Assembly (NCBI GenBank): GCA_003646045.1
Contig: QNDV01000145.1
Coordinates: 1-6,131 of the forward strand
Length of the DNA stretch: 6,131 nucleotides
Origin: a bacterium
GTDB lineage: Bacteria; Krumholzibacteriota; Krumholzibacteria; LZORAL124-64-63
Direction: 5' to 3'
How positions within the stretch are numbered: the stretch's first letter is position 1; every line of letters begins with the position of its first letter. Shown piece after piece: positions 1-5,797 of this stretch. The translations under genes and the position numbers were made by a program. The notes below the pieces were generated by a model. That model had not been told where the DNA came from. It was given only the letters and a program-made list of their open reading frames with translations, and searched no databases.

Positions 1-168
1 CAGCAGCCAGGGGTTGCCGTTGGGGCTGTCGGGATCGACCAGGGTACCGTCCTGGCTGTTGTGCATCGTGTGGCAACCGTTGCAATGGGCGACACCACCG
101 TCATGGAAGGCAGCGGCGGGAACGGCAACTACAGCCAGTCCCATGATGATGAACAGGACCTTTCTCAT
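1..168 (-). CDS. Multiheme c-type cytochrome, OmcS-like, N-terminal fragment (3' end outside window)
   Basis: Only the first 56 codons are present; the reading frame is open at the left edge. Residues 1-20 form a classic Sec signal peptide (MRK, then a hydrophobic core, ending PAAA), with likely cleavage before F21. The mature start has one haem-binding motif, C29-N-G-C32-H33. H22, H28 and H36 are nearby candidates for axial haem ligands. From memory, the stretch FHDGGVAHCNGCHTMHNS closely matches the mature N-terminus of Geobacter OmcS, a hexahaem cytochrome that polymerises into extracellular filaments. Further haem motifs must lie beyond the edge, so haem number and polymer formation are inference. 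The start is secure: GGAGG at 180-176 lies seven bases upstream. The ATG overlaps the stop of the NHL gene (ATGA), implying translational coupling. Predicted location is periplasm or cell surface. An ordinary periplasmic multihaem cytochrome is the main alternative. Confidence 0.88.
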   Translation of the reverse strand, partial: MRKVLFIIMGLAVVAVPAAAFHDGGVAHCNGCHTMHNSQDGTLVDPDSPNGNPWLL

Positions 169-1343
169 TCTGAAACCTCCAGATGAGATCGGGGTTGTGA
201 TCCGCGCGGGGGGGATTCCTCGCCTGCGGATGCTGCGAAGGGATCGGACGTGTGGCTGGAAATACGGGCTGGACGGGCGATGGCCGTCTCGGAGTCCGGG
301 ACATCGCCCCGGGATCCGACGGCCTCGTCGACTGCCCCCGCCTGCGCTCGGCCACTTGCGAACGCGGGCAGGTTACAAATCTGGATCTTGTTCTCGAATA
401 CCTGGCCCACCACCACGTGGTCGGCGGTGGGAACGGCCAGCAGGGAGGGCCCCATGAACCAGCCGGGGTTGATGCCTTTGCCGCCGAACTCGCCGACGAT
501 CCGGTCCTGGTCGAAGACCACGACGCAGAAGCGGTTCTTGTCCAGGACCAGCAGCCGACCATCGGGAGCGACCTCGGCGGCCACCGGGAAATTCAGGGTT
601 CCGGTCTTCGTACCGAACGTGCCTACCGCCTTGCGGAAGGTGCCGTCGGTACCGAAGTACAGGATCGTGCCCATGGTGGGAGCGGGAATCAGCAGGTTGT
701 CCCCGTCAATGGCCAAGGTGCCGAGCCCCAGCAAGCCGTCACTACCCCCGGGTTTCGGATCAGCGGAAAACCAGCGCTGCAGACCGGCCTTGGGATCCAG
801 GACCAATATCCGCCGGGCGTTGTGGTCCAGGGCGTAGAGCATGCCCTGGTCGTCGCAGGCTACCGAACGGATCGTAACAGCTTGGCCATTGATCTCGACA
901 GGCAGGGGCACCCGGTGCAAAGCCACGCCATCAAAATCGAAACACTGCAGGGTACGGCCCTCGGGCATGGTGCCCAGGACGTAGATGAAACCGGCCGGGT
1001 CGGTGGTCACATCCGCCGGCGAGGTCAGGCCACCGGTCAGCTGGAAGTCGAACTTGTACGCGCCACTGGGTGCAAAGATGACAATGCGGTTGTGCCCGAA
1101 GTCGGCCACGTACAGTTCCCGGTGGAAACGGTCGAAGTGCAGCGAGGAGGGACGGACAATGGATTCGCTCAGGCTGGGGATGGTCACGTTGCGCACGAAG
1201 GTGGCGGCAATGGCCGGTGCCTGGGCCTGGGTGGTGCCGGCGAAACAGCAGATTCCCAGCAGAACCACGACCACCGCCAGCGAGAACCGCATACGGTGGG
1301 CGTGGTGCCGGTATACCTGATCGTGCATTCCGCCCTGTCTCAT
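165..1343 (-). CDS. Exported NHL-repeat six-bladed beta-propeller protein
   Basis: Using the start at 1343 the protein has 392 residues. A basic, His-rich N-region (to about residue 19) precedes a hydrophobic core (20-35) and a cleavage-like TTQAQA (37-42), so it is probably exported. Six NHL-like repeats follow at about 63-100, 106-139, 158-187, 205-236, 250-290 and 295-326, each with the pattern x-x-D-x-x-G-x-L/I-Y-V-x-D-x-x-x-x-R-I-x-V-F. The clearest blade contains LYVADFGHNRIVIF. Six blades suit a closed propeller used for protein or ligand binding; no enzymatic motif is visible. Residues 327-392 form a polar Ser/Pro/Arg/Ala-rich tail, probably disordered. Start choice: the longest frame opens with GTG at 1403, upstream of the expected transcription start, so it is unlikely. 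ATG 1343 has GGAG eleven bases upstream. ATG 1328 and ATG 1292 (which gives a compact 25-residue signal peptide) remain possible. It is the first gene of an operon with the OmcS-like cytochrome, which suggests a role in cytochrome assembly, export or anchoring. Confidence 0.88.
   Translation of the reverse strand: MRQGGMHDQVYRHHAHRMRFSLAVVVVLLGICCFAGTTQAQAPAIAATFVRNVTIPSLSESIVRPSSLHFDRFHRELYVADFGHNRIVIFAPSGAYKFDFQLTGGLTSPADVTTDPAGFIYVLGTMPEGRTLQCFDFDGVALHRVPLPVEINGQAVTIRSVACDDQGMLYALDHNARRILVLDPKAGLQRWFSADPKPGGSDGLLGLGTLAIDGDNLLIPAPTMGTILYFGTDGTFRKAVGTFGTKTGTLNFPVAAEVAPDGRLLVLDKNRFCVVVFDQDRIVGEFGGKGINPGWFMGPSLLAVPTADHVVVGQVFENKIQICNLPAFASGRAQAGAVDEAVGSRGDVPDSETAIARPARISSHTSDPFAASAGEESPPRGSQPRSHLEVSE
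176..180 (-). promoter_or_regulatory. Ribosome binding site of the cytochrome gene, inside the NHL gene
   Basis: A full GGAGG lies seven bases before the ATG at 168. It falls within the last codons of the upstream NHL gene, whose TGA (167-165) overlaps this ATG. This fixes the cytochrome start and suggests that ribosomes finishing the NHL protein reinitiate on the cytochrome. Confidence 0.85.
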
Positions 1344-1404
1344 TCTGTCCGCTGCTCCGTTATATTGCGACCTGGTTGTTACTTTATTAACCAAACTTGT
1401 CACA

Positions 1405-1434
1405 AATATATCATAGCATGATGATGGGGGTCAA
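1405..1434 (-). promoter_or_regulatory. Sigma70-type promoter of the NHL-cytochrome operon
   Basis: Reading the minus strand, TTGACC (1434-1429) is followed after 18 bases by TATATT (1410-1405). A TG sits one base before the -10 box (TGATATATT), forming an extended -10 element. Transcription would start near 1398, giving a leader of about 55 bases before ATG 1343. The surrounding DNA is AT-rich and the site lies just upstream of the first gene of the operon. A perfect odd palindrome, TTGTGACAA (1405-1397), lies at the predicted start point and could be an operator; that is inference. Confidence 0.65.
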
Positions 1435-1642
1435 ACAAAACGTAGAAGAGATTTACCTAAGTGGTGTTTACTTTTGATATTGAGCTACAATTGCAGAATC
1501 GCATATCTTTTTCATATGGGAACAATCGCCTAGTAGCACCCTTGCAGATTGCATAATTTCAAAGGTTTAGCTGTTAGGCAATTAACGGCATTGAGACCAG
1601 TTTCATCGGTGTTGGTGACAGCGTGGTGACAATTGATACTAT
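1435..1642. other. AT-rich intergenic region, no gene seen
   Basis: This fills most of the gap between the secF terminator and the NHL operon promoter. Its A+T content is visibly higher than in the flanking genes. Only very short frames occur (10-19 codons), none with a ribosome binding site, so I call no gene. It contains a tandem pair of TGGTGACA (1613-1620 and 1624-1631). It also has a loose direct repeat, TTGCAGAATCGCATA (1491-1505) against TTGCAGATTGCATA (1542-1555). Either could be a regulator site upstream of the NHL promoter. No tRNA or recognised RNA was found by eye. Confidence 0.6.
1613..1631 (+). repeat. Tandem TGGTGACA direct repeat
   Basis: Two identical 8-base copies, TGGTGACA at 1613-1620 and 1624-1631, start 11 bases apart, about one helical turn. 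They sit in the gene-free region about 180 bases upstream of the NHL promoter. The inner TGTCAC (minus strand) also appears on the plus strand at 1398-1403, inside the palindrome TTGTCACAA over the predicted transcription start. Same-face spacing is compatible with a dimeric regulator, but such short repeats can arise by chance. Confidence 0.35.
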
Positions 1643-1675
1643 AAAAAAAGGCCCCGGGCCGTAGCCCGGAGCCTT
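1643..1675 (-). terminator. Rho-independent terminator of secDF
   Basis: On the minus strand, AA-GGCTCCGGGC (1675-1664), loop TACG (1663-1660), GCCCGGGGCC (1659-1650), then seven T (1649-1643). The ten-base stem is fully paired with a single T-G wobble and extends by two A-T pairs into the T tract. It lies 45 bases after the secF stop. The plus strand lacks a T run after the hairpin, so it acts in one direction only. GGAGCC at 1688-1683 could pair with GGCTCC (1673-1668) and compete with the terminator stem, but nothing shows that this matters. Confidence 0.93.
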
Positions 1676-1720
1676 CCCGCAGGGCTCCCCCGATACTCCC
1701 GAAGTGATCCGGAACGGGTC

Positions 1721-2704
1721 CTACATATCCAGCGCCATCCGCTTCTTGTCACGGATCCGCCGCTCATACCACCAGACCAGCACCGGACTGGCGATGAACA
1801 TCGAGCTGTAGGTACCGATCACAACACCAAAGCACAGGGCGAACGCGAAATCATGGATCACCGGTCCGCCCAGTACGAACAGGGTGGCAGCCACGAAGAA
1901 AGTCGTCACCGAGGTCAGCACGGTACGGCTCAGGCACTCGTTGATGGAACGGTTGATGACCTCGCGGTAGGTCTCCTTGCGCCGCAGTTTCATATTCTCG
2001 CGAATACGATCGAACACCACGATGGTGTCATTCAGTGAGTAACCGATGATGGTCAGGAAAGCCGCGATAATGCTCAGGCTGATCTCGAAACCCATCAGGG
2101 AGAAAATACCCAGCGTCAGCGTCACGTCGTGGACCAGGGCGATGATCGCCGCGATGCCGTAACGGAAGACGAAGCGGATGGTGATGTAGATCACGATGAG
2201 CGTCAGGGCCGCCACCACCGAGTTCAAGGCCGCGGTGCGGAGCTCGTCACCGATCTTGGGACCCACACTCTCTTCGCGACGCAACTCGATCTCGGAACCG
2301 GACAAGCCCTCGCGCAGATCGTCCAACAGGACCTGGGCCGCGTCCAGGGTGTGGTCGCGGTCAACCAATTGACCGGCCGCCTCGTCGCTGCCACCGGCCG
2401 CTGCCGCTTCCACCGCGCCCTCGGGCAGCGGGAAGGTGATGAGGAACTCATCAACCCCGCCGAAGTCCGTGACCTGGATCCCCGCGTAACCCTTGGACTC
2501 GAGAATCTCACGAATCTCACCCACTTCGGGCGCTGGGTCCATGCGCACCTGCAGTACCGAGCCGCCGGTGAAGTCGATGCTCAGGCGGGGACCGCCGTGA
2601 ATGAGCAGCGATCCCAAACTCAGGAAGACCAGGACCATCGAAAGCGTGAATGCAGGCTTCATGCTGCCCACGAAGTTGATTTTCGGATTCCGGAAGAACT
2701 CCAT
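1721..2704 (-). CDS. secF: Protein translocase subunit SecF
   Basis: SecF forms, with SecD, the inner-membrane complex that uses the proton-motive force to pull preproteins out of the SecYEG channel on the periplasmic side. The protein has 327 residues, normal for stand-alone SecF. The first membrane segment is at about 19-36, followed by the SecF signature IDFTGG (43-48) and a periplasmic domain to about 155. Five further membrane segments follow (about 157-312). Conserved pieces are VHDVTLTLG (191-199) and GYSLNDTIVVFDRIREN (221-237), the SecF version of the motif in the fourth segment. A basic tail, RRIRDKKR, ends the protein. Residues 98-115 are an Ala/Gly-rich low-complexity patch in the periplasmic domain. 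The start ATG has only a close AGGA (three bases away) or a distant AAGG (twelve bases), so translation may depend on flow from secD. It is last in the operon, before a strong terminator. Confidence 0.97.
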   Translation of the reverse strand: MEFFRNPKINFVGSMKPAFTLSMVLVFLSLGSLLIHGGPRLSIDFTGGSVLQVRMDPAPEVGEIREILESKGYAGIQVTDFGGVDEFLITFPLPEGAVEAAAAGGSDEAAGQLVDRDHTLDAAQVLLDDLREGLSGSEIELRREESVGPKIGDELRTAALNSVVAALTLIVIYITIRFVFRYGIAAIIALVHDVTLTLGIFSLMGFEISLSIIAAFLTIIGYSLNDTIVVFDRIRENMKLRRKETYREVINRSINECLSRTVLTSVTTFFVAATLFVLGGPVIHDFAFALCFGVVIGTYSSMFIASPVLVWWYERRIRDKKRMALDM

Positions 2705-2758
2705 CGTTCCTGTCGACCTTTCCCGGGCCCGGGGCCCCGTAGCCGTCCGCGGTGCGGA
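2705..2758 (-). other. secD-secF spacer with GC hairpins
   Basis: These 54 bases separate the secD stop from the secF start. Starting on the last base of the secD stop, GTCCGC-ACC-GCGGAC (2759-2745) is a perfect six-pair hairpin with a three-base loop. It is followed by a nested GGGGCCCCGGGCCC palindrome. No T tract follows, so this is not an intrinsic terminator. It may slow ribosome or RNase passage and tune the SecD:SecF ratio, which is inference. Confidence 0.5.
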
Positions 2759-4519
2759 CTAGATACTCATTTTCTGTCTGCCCTGACCGCGCGTCACGAA
2801 TTCCATGATCACGCGTGTCATGACCAGGGCGGTGAACATGCTGGTCAGGATGCCGATGCTCAGGGTCACGGCAAAGCCCTTGATGGGGCCGGTGCCGAAC
2901 CAGAGCAGGATACCGCCGGCGATCAGCGTTGTCACATTGGCGTCCACGATGGTGCGGGTCGCATTGGCGTAACCCGACTGCACCGAGGCACGAATCGTCT
3001 TTTCCTTACGCAGTTCCTCGCGAATACGCTCGTTGATCAGCACGTTGGCGTCCACCGCCATACCCACCGTCAGAATGATTCCCGCAATGCCCGGCAGCGT
3101 CAGCACCAGGTCGAACTGGGCCAGAATCGCCATGAGGATCACGATGTTGCTGACCAGTGCCACCACCGTCACCAACCCGCTCAAGCGGTAGTAGATCAGG
3201 ATAAAGACGATCACCATCAGCGATCCGTAGAGTGCCGCACTGACACCCATGCGGATCGAATCGCGGCCGAGGCTGGGGCCCACGGTACGCTCTTCGGCGA
3301 TGTAGATATCCGTGGGCAAGGCGCCCGCCCTGAGCAGCAGGGCCAGGTCACTGGCTTCGGTATTGGTGAATTGGCCCTGGATGACTCCCTGTCCCCCGGG
3401 GATACGCCCCTGGATCACCGGAGCCGAAGGAATACGTCCGTCAAGACTGATAGCCAGGAAGCGGCCCACATTCTCGCCGGTGAACTTGGCGAAGGTCCGC
3501 CCCCCCCGGTTGTTCAGGCTGAAACTGACCTGCCAGCCGCCGGGCCGCTCGGGATCGGTAACGGAACGGGCGTCCGTGAGCTGATCTCCCGTCAGGATTG
3601 GTTTGGCATCCACCAGGAAGAGAGCTCGCACCAGCTGACCATTGCCCAGATTGATGGGGTCCTTGGCCATCTGCAGTTCGAGGCCTCGCAGGCGGAGCGA
3701 AGTCCGGGGATCATCCAGCAGTTCCTGGACCCGGTTCACGTTGATTTCCGGTACCAACAGGGGCGTGGAGCTCAACAGGCCCGGTTGCACGGCCAACAGG
3801 CCGCTGAAGGGGTGCTCGGCCAGGTAGGCTGCTTCGTCAGCGGCCAGATCCTGGTCCGAATTCAATACGTCATCAATGTCGGCGAAGGGATCAGCGGCCG
3901 GATCGGGTGTCAAGTCGGCAGTCGAATCAGCGGTCGATTCGACCAGCTCGGTCTCCGTCTCCACGGGCTCATCCGCCGTCAGGTCCACCGGAGATTCCTC
4001 CGCGGCCGCGGCAGCATCAGGCGTATCGCCCAGGAACAAGGCGTCCAGCTTCTCCAGTACCTCGGCGATGTCCTCCTGGGGACGTACCACCCTGAATTCC
4101 AGCTGGGCAGTGGTACCCAGCAGGTTCTTGGCACGCTCCGGATCCTGCACTCCAGGCAGCTTGACGACAATGCGACTGCTGCCGAAAGTGGTTATCTCCG
4201 GCTCTGATACGCCGTAGCGGTCGACGCGGTTGTAGAGGATCTCCTTGACCCTCAGCAGGGCATCCTCCGCCTCGGCGGCCGTCATGCCTTCCTGCTCCAC
4301 CTCGAATACCAGATACATGCCACCCTTGAGGTCCAGTCCCCGGCGGATGGCCCCGGCGTCGATCGCCGCGATCTCGGCCATGCGCTCGGGATCATCCTGG
4401 GCGGCCTCACGGTCGGCCCCGGAGATCGACAGCGCCTTGAAGGTCGGCAACAGTCCGTAGATGGACAGCAGAAGAACGGCGAGGGTGAGCCCAGCCCTGA
4501 TCTGCAGGGATCGGTTCAT
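2759..4519 (-). CDS. secD: Protein translocase subunit SecD
   Basis: SecD is the larger partner of SecF in the proton-driven accessory complex of the Sec translocon in the inner membrane. With the start at 4519 it has 586 residues. The first membrane segment is at about 8-26. The P1 motif GLDLKGG is at 61-67, and YNRVDRYGVSEP (96-107) and LPGVQDPERAK (121-131) follow. A second periplasmic part includes GRIPSAPVI (361-369). TVGPSLGRDSI (412-422) leads into five C-terminal membrane segments (about 426-570). The proton-path motif GMAVDANVLINERIREE is at 486-502. About 163-235 is an Asp/Glu/Ala/Thr-rich, probably disordered insert. Start choice: the frame continues upstream to a GTG at 4576, but that region would code through the T tract of a terminator. 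ATG 4519 has GGGAG ten bases upstream and gives a normal SecD N-terminus. No yajC precedes it, unlike many secDF operons. Confidence 0.97.
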   Translation of the reverse strand: MNRSLQIRAGLTLAVLLLSIYGLLPTFKALSISGADREAAQDDPERMAEIAAIDAGAIRRGLDLKGGMYLVFEVEQEGMTAAEAEDALLRVKEILYNRVDRYGVSEPEITTFGSSRIVVKLPGVQDPERAKNLLGTTAQLEFRVVRPQEDIAEVLEKLDALFLGDTPDAAAAAEESPVDLTADEPVETETELVESTADSTADLTPDPAADPFADIDDVLNSDQDLAADEAAYLAEHPFSGLLAVQPGLLSSTPLLVPEINVNRVQELLDDPRTSLRLRGLELQMAKDPINLGNGQLVRALFLVDAKPILTGDQLTDARSVTDPERPGGWQVSFSLNNRGGRTFAKFTGENVGRFLAISLDGRIPSAPVIQGRIPGGQGVIQGQFTNTEASDLALLLRAGALPTDIYIAEERTVGPSLGRDSIRMGVSAALYGSLMVIVFILIYYRLSGLVTVVALVSNIVILMAILAQFDLVLTLPGIAGIILTVGMAVDANVLINERIREELRKEKTIRASVQSGYANATRTIVDANVTTLIAGGILLWFGTGPIKGFAVTLSIGILTSMFTALVMTRVIMEFVTRGQGRQKMSI

Positions 4520-4529
4520 GTTTTTCCAA

Positions 4530-4534
4530 CTCCC
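4530..4534 (-). promoter_or_regulatory. Ribosome binding site deciding the secD start
   Basis: GGGAG lies ten bases before ATG 4519. The spacing is somewhat long, but this is the only purine-rich match near a start that gives an ordinary SecD N-terminus. It argues against the frame's earlier GTG at 4576 and ATG at 4561. Confidence 0.6.
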
Positions 4535-4564
4535 GATACTTGCCCGGCAGCCCGCCGGCATCGC

Positions 4565-4621
4565 AAAAAAAAGCACGCCTTGATGTTGGTATCGGCGAGG
4601 CGCAAAAGCACATCAAGGCGT
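4565..4621 (-). terminator. Hairpin plus T8 terminator between the DUF362 gene and secD
   Basis: On the minus strand, ACGCCTTGATGT (4621-4610) and ACATCAAGGCGT (4586-4575) form a perfect 12-pair inverted repeat with a 23-base loop. Two bases then lead into eight consecutive T (4572-4565). The position, about 97 bases after the DUF362 stop and 46 before the secD start, fits a terminator for the deacetylase-DUF362 unit. The loop is long for an intrinsic terminator. Both arms are followed by GCTTTT(TTTT)GCG, so part of the structure looks duplicated. If secDF is transcribed from further upstream, this would act as an attenuator instead. I could not place a convincing secD promoter on either side. 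Confidence 0.75.
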
Positions 4622-4717
4622 ACCCGAGGGATATCGCCCCGCCGTCGAAAGCAGCGGCAATGATAACACATACGCCAGGCTATGGCCAGAAAAGCTAGCG
4701 GCCTGTCAATCCTGTAT

Positions 4718-5797
4718 TCAGGGGGTGCCAGGATACTGGAACGTGTGCAGACGGTAGGCCGACCGGCCCAGATCGAGTTCTGCGGCCCGTTCCAGCAGGG
4801 GACCGGGTTCCTGCAGGAACCCGCTCCAGGACTGCAGACTACCCCCGCTGCGGCCGCGGATCAGATCGGCCGTGGCGGTATCCAGCGCCACCGGGTCAGT
4901 GGCCCCGAGCACTCCCACATCCCCCAGGACCTCGCGTTGACGTCGAGGTCCCCTGGCAGCCCGGTCCGGACGCACCAGAACGTTGAGAAAAACCGCCGGC
5001 CGCAGTGGGTCCACCGTGCCGACCCTGGCCGCACTGGCCGCCTCGGCCACCTTCCTCTGGAATACGGGTACACCTGCCAGGTCTTCCGGGGCAATACCCG
5101 CCATGAAGCACACATTCATGCACTCGCCGCAGCCCGTACACCGCTCGTGATCAATGAAAGCGCGGCCGGCATTGATGTTAATAGCATCAAAAATACAGAC
5201 AGCCAGGCAGGACCCGCACCCGGCACACAGGGGCGTATTCACCCGTGGGCGAAGGTCCCGGTGGATGCGCAATTTGGTATCCCGATCCACCAATCCCAGA
5301 CCAAGGGATGAAAGAGCTCCGGTCAGTCCCAGGTGGGGATGGGGTCGGACCGGAGTCATCACCGCCAGGCCCCCACTGGCCGCTGCCGCGGCTGCCAGAC
5401 CCACCGGCCCCAGCAGGCCGTCCGGTACGCCGGGACTGACCGGCGAGGGCTCACCCCGCGGATCGTCCGCCACCACGTACGAGGGGCTGGTCCCCTGGGT
5501 GGCGTATCCCTTGAGCGCCGCTGTTTCCCGCTGGGAATCCGCCGTATCCAGACCTTTGGTATTGATCGACAGCGTGCCACACACTGCAGCCTTGCCCCCG
5601 GACCCGGTCAGGGTTTGCGCCACTTCATGGGCCCAACCGGGTGCGATTGCCGCGACCCGCCCGGGGTGACCGAGCTGCACCTTGACGGCCCAGTCCCTGA
5701 CCCGGATCCGGCCCAGGACCCGACGGGTCAGGGCATCCAGTTTACCGGTCACGTCCCCCGCGGCCCCTATCTCCAGTAGAAAGACGTCACTGGTCAT
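4718..5797 (-). CDS. DUF362 family protein with two 4Fe-4S ferredoxin clusters
   Basis: The protein has 359 residues, no signal peptide and no membrane segment, so it is probably cytoplasmic. The N-terminal part follows the DUF362 plan: VKVQLG (38-43), GGKAAVCGTLS (67-77), GYATQG (97-102) and VVADDPRGE (108-116). A glycine-rich HLGLTGALSSLGLGL (155-169) matches the usual GALKN-type loop. Two CxxCxxCxxxC motifs follow, with Cys at 191, 194, 197, 201 and at 220, 223, 226, 230, giving a bacterial-type 2[4Fe-4S] ferredoxin insert. The Pro usually found after each fourth Cys is replaced by Ile and Phe. The C-terminal DPVALDTATADLI (301-313) is the other typical DUF362 element. The family has no agreed biochemical function; an electron-transfer role is inferred from the clusters. 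ATG 5797 is secure: GGAGG is six bases upstream, and the ATG overlaps the deacetylase stop by ATGA. The coupling implies a joint role that is not explained by known pathways. Confidence 0.9.
   Translation of the reverse strand: MTSDVFLLEIGAAGDVTGKLDALTRRVLGRIRVRDWAVKVQLGHPGRVAAIAPGWAHEVAQTLTGSGGKAAVCGTLSINTKGLDTADSQRETAALKGYATQGTSPSYVVADDPRGEPSPVSPGVPDGLLGPVGLAAAAAASGGLAVMTPVRPHPHLGLTGALSSLGLGLVDRDTKLRIHRDLRPRVNTPLCAGCGSCLAVCIFDAININAGRAFIDHERCTGCGECMNVCFMAGIAPEDLAGVPVFQRKVAEAASAARVGTVDPLRPAVFLNVLVRPDRAARGPRRQREVLGDVGVLGATDPVALDTATADLIRGRSGGSLQSWSGFLQEPGPLLERAAELDLGRSAYRLHTFQYPGTP

Noticed and set aside
1344..1403. GTG start at 1403 for the NHL protein
   Set aside because: It lies upstream of the predicted transcription start, in AT-rich DNA, and would add an atypical stretch before the signal peptide.
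252..1421. A 389-codon plus-strand open frame opposite the NHL gene
   Set aside because: It mirrors the NHL propeller frame, has no recognisable domain, and runs across the promoter region of that gene.
1418..1477. Tiny plus-strand frame of 19 codons beginning ATGATGATG
   Set aside because: No ribosome binding site and no homology visible, and it overlaps the NHL promoter. Too short to support.
1466..1516. Tiny minus-strand frames in the AT-rich gap, such as MKKICDSAIVAQYQK
   Set aside because: No ribosome binding site and no context; such frames are expected by chance in AT-rich DNA.
2723..2759. GC hairpins between secD and secF as a terminator
   Set aside because: No T tract follows, and secF directly continues the operon.
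2129..4207. A 692-codon plus-strand open frame opposite secF and secD
   Set aside because: The translation is rich in His, Gln, Arg and Asp, with no hydrophobic pattern or domain. It is the complement of two firmly identified genes in high-GC DNA.
4660..4709. Possible secD promoter: perfect TTGACA (4709-4704) and TATCAT (4665-4660)
   Set aside because: The two boxes are 38 bases apart, so they cannot form one promoter. Neither has a good partner at normal spacing, and a terminator-like hairpin lies between them and secD.
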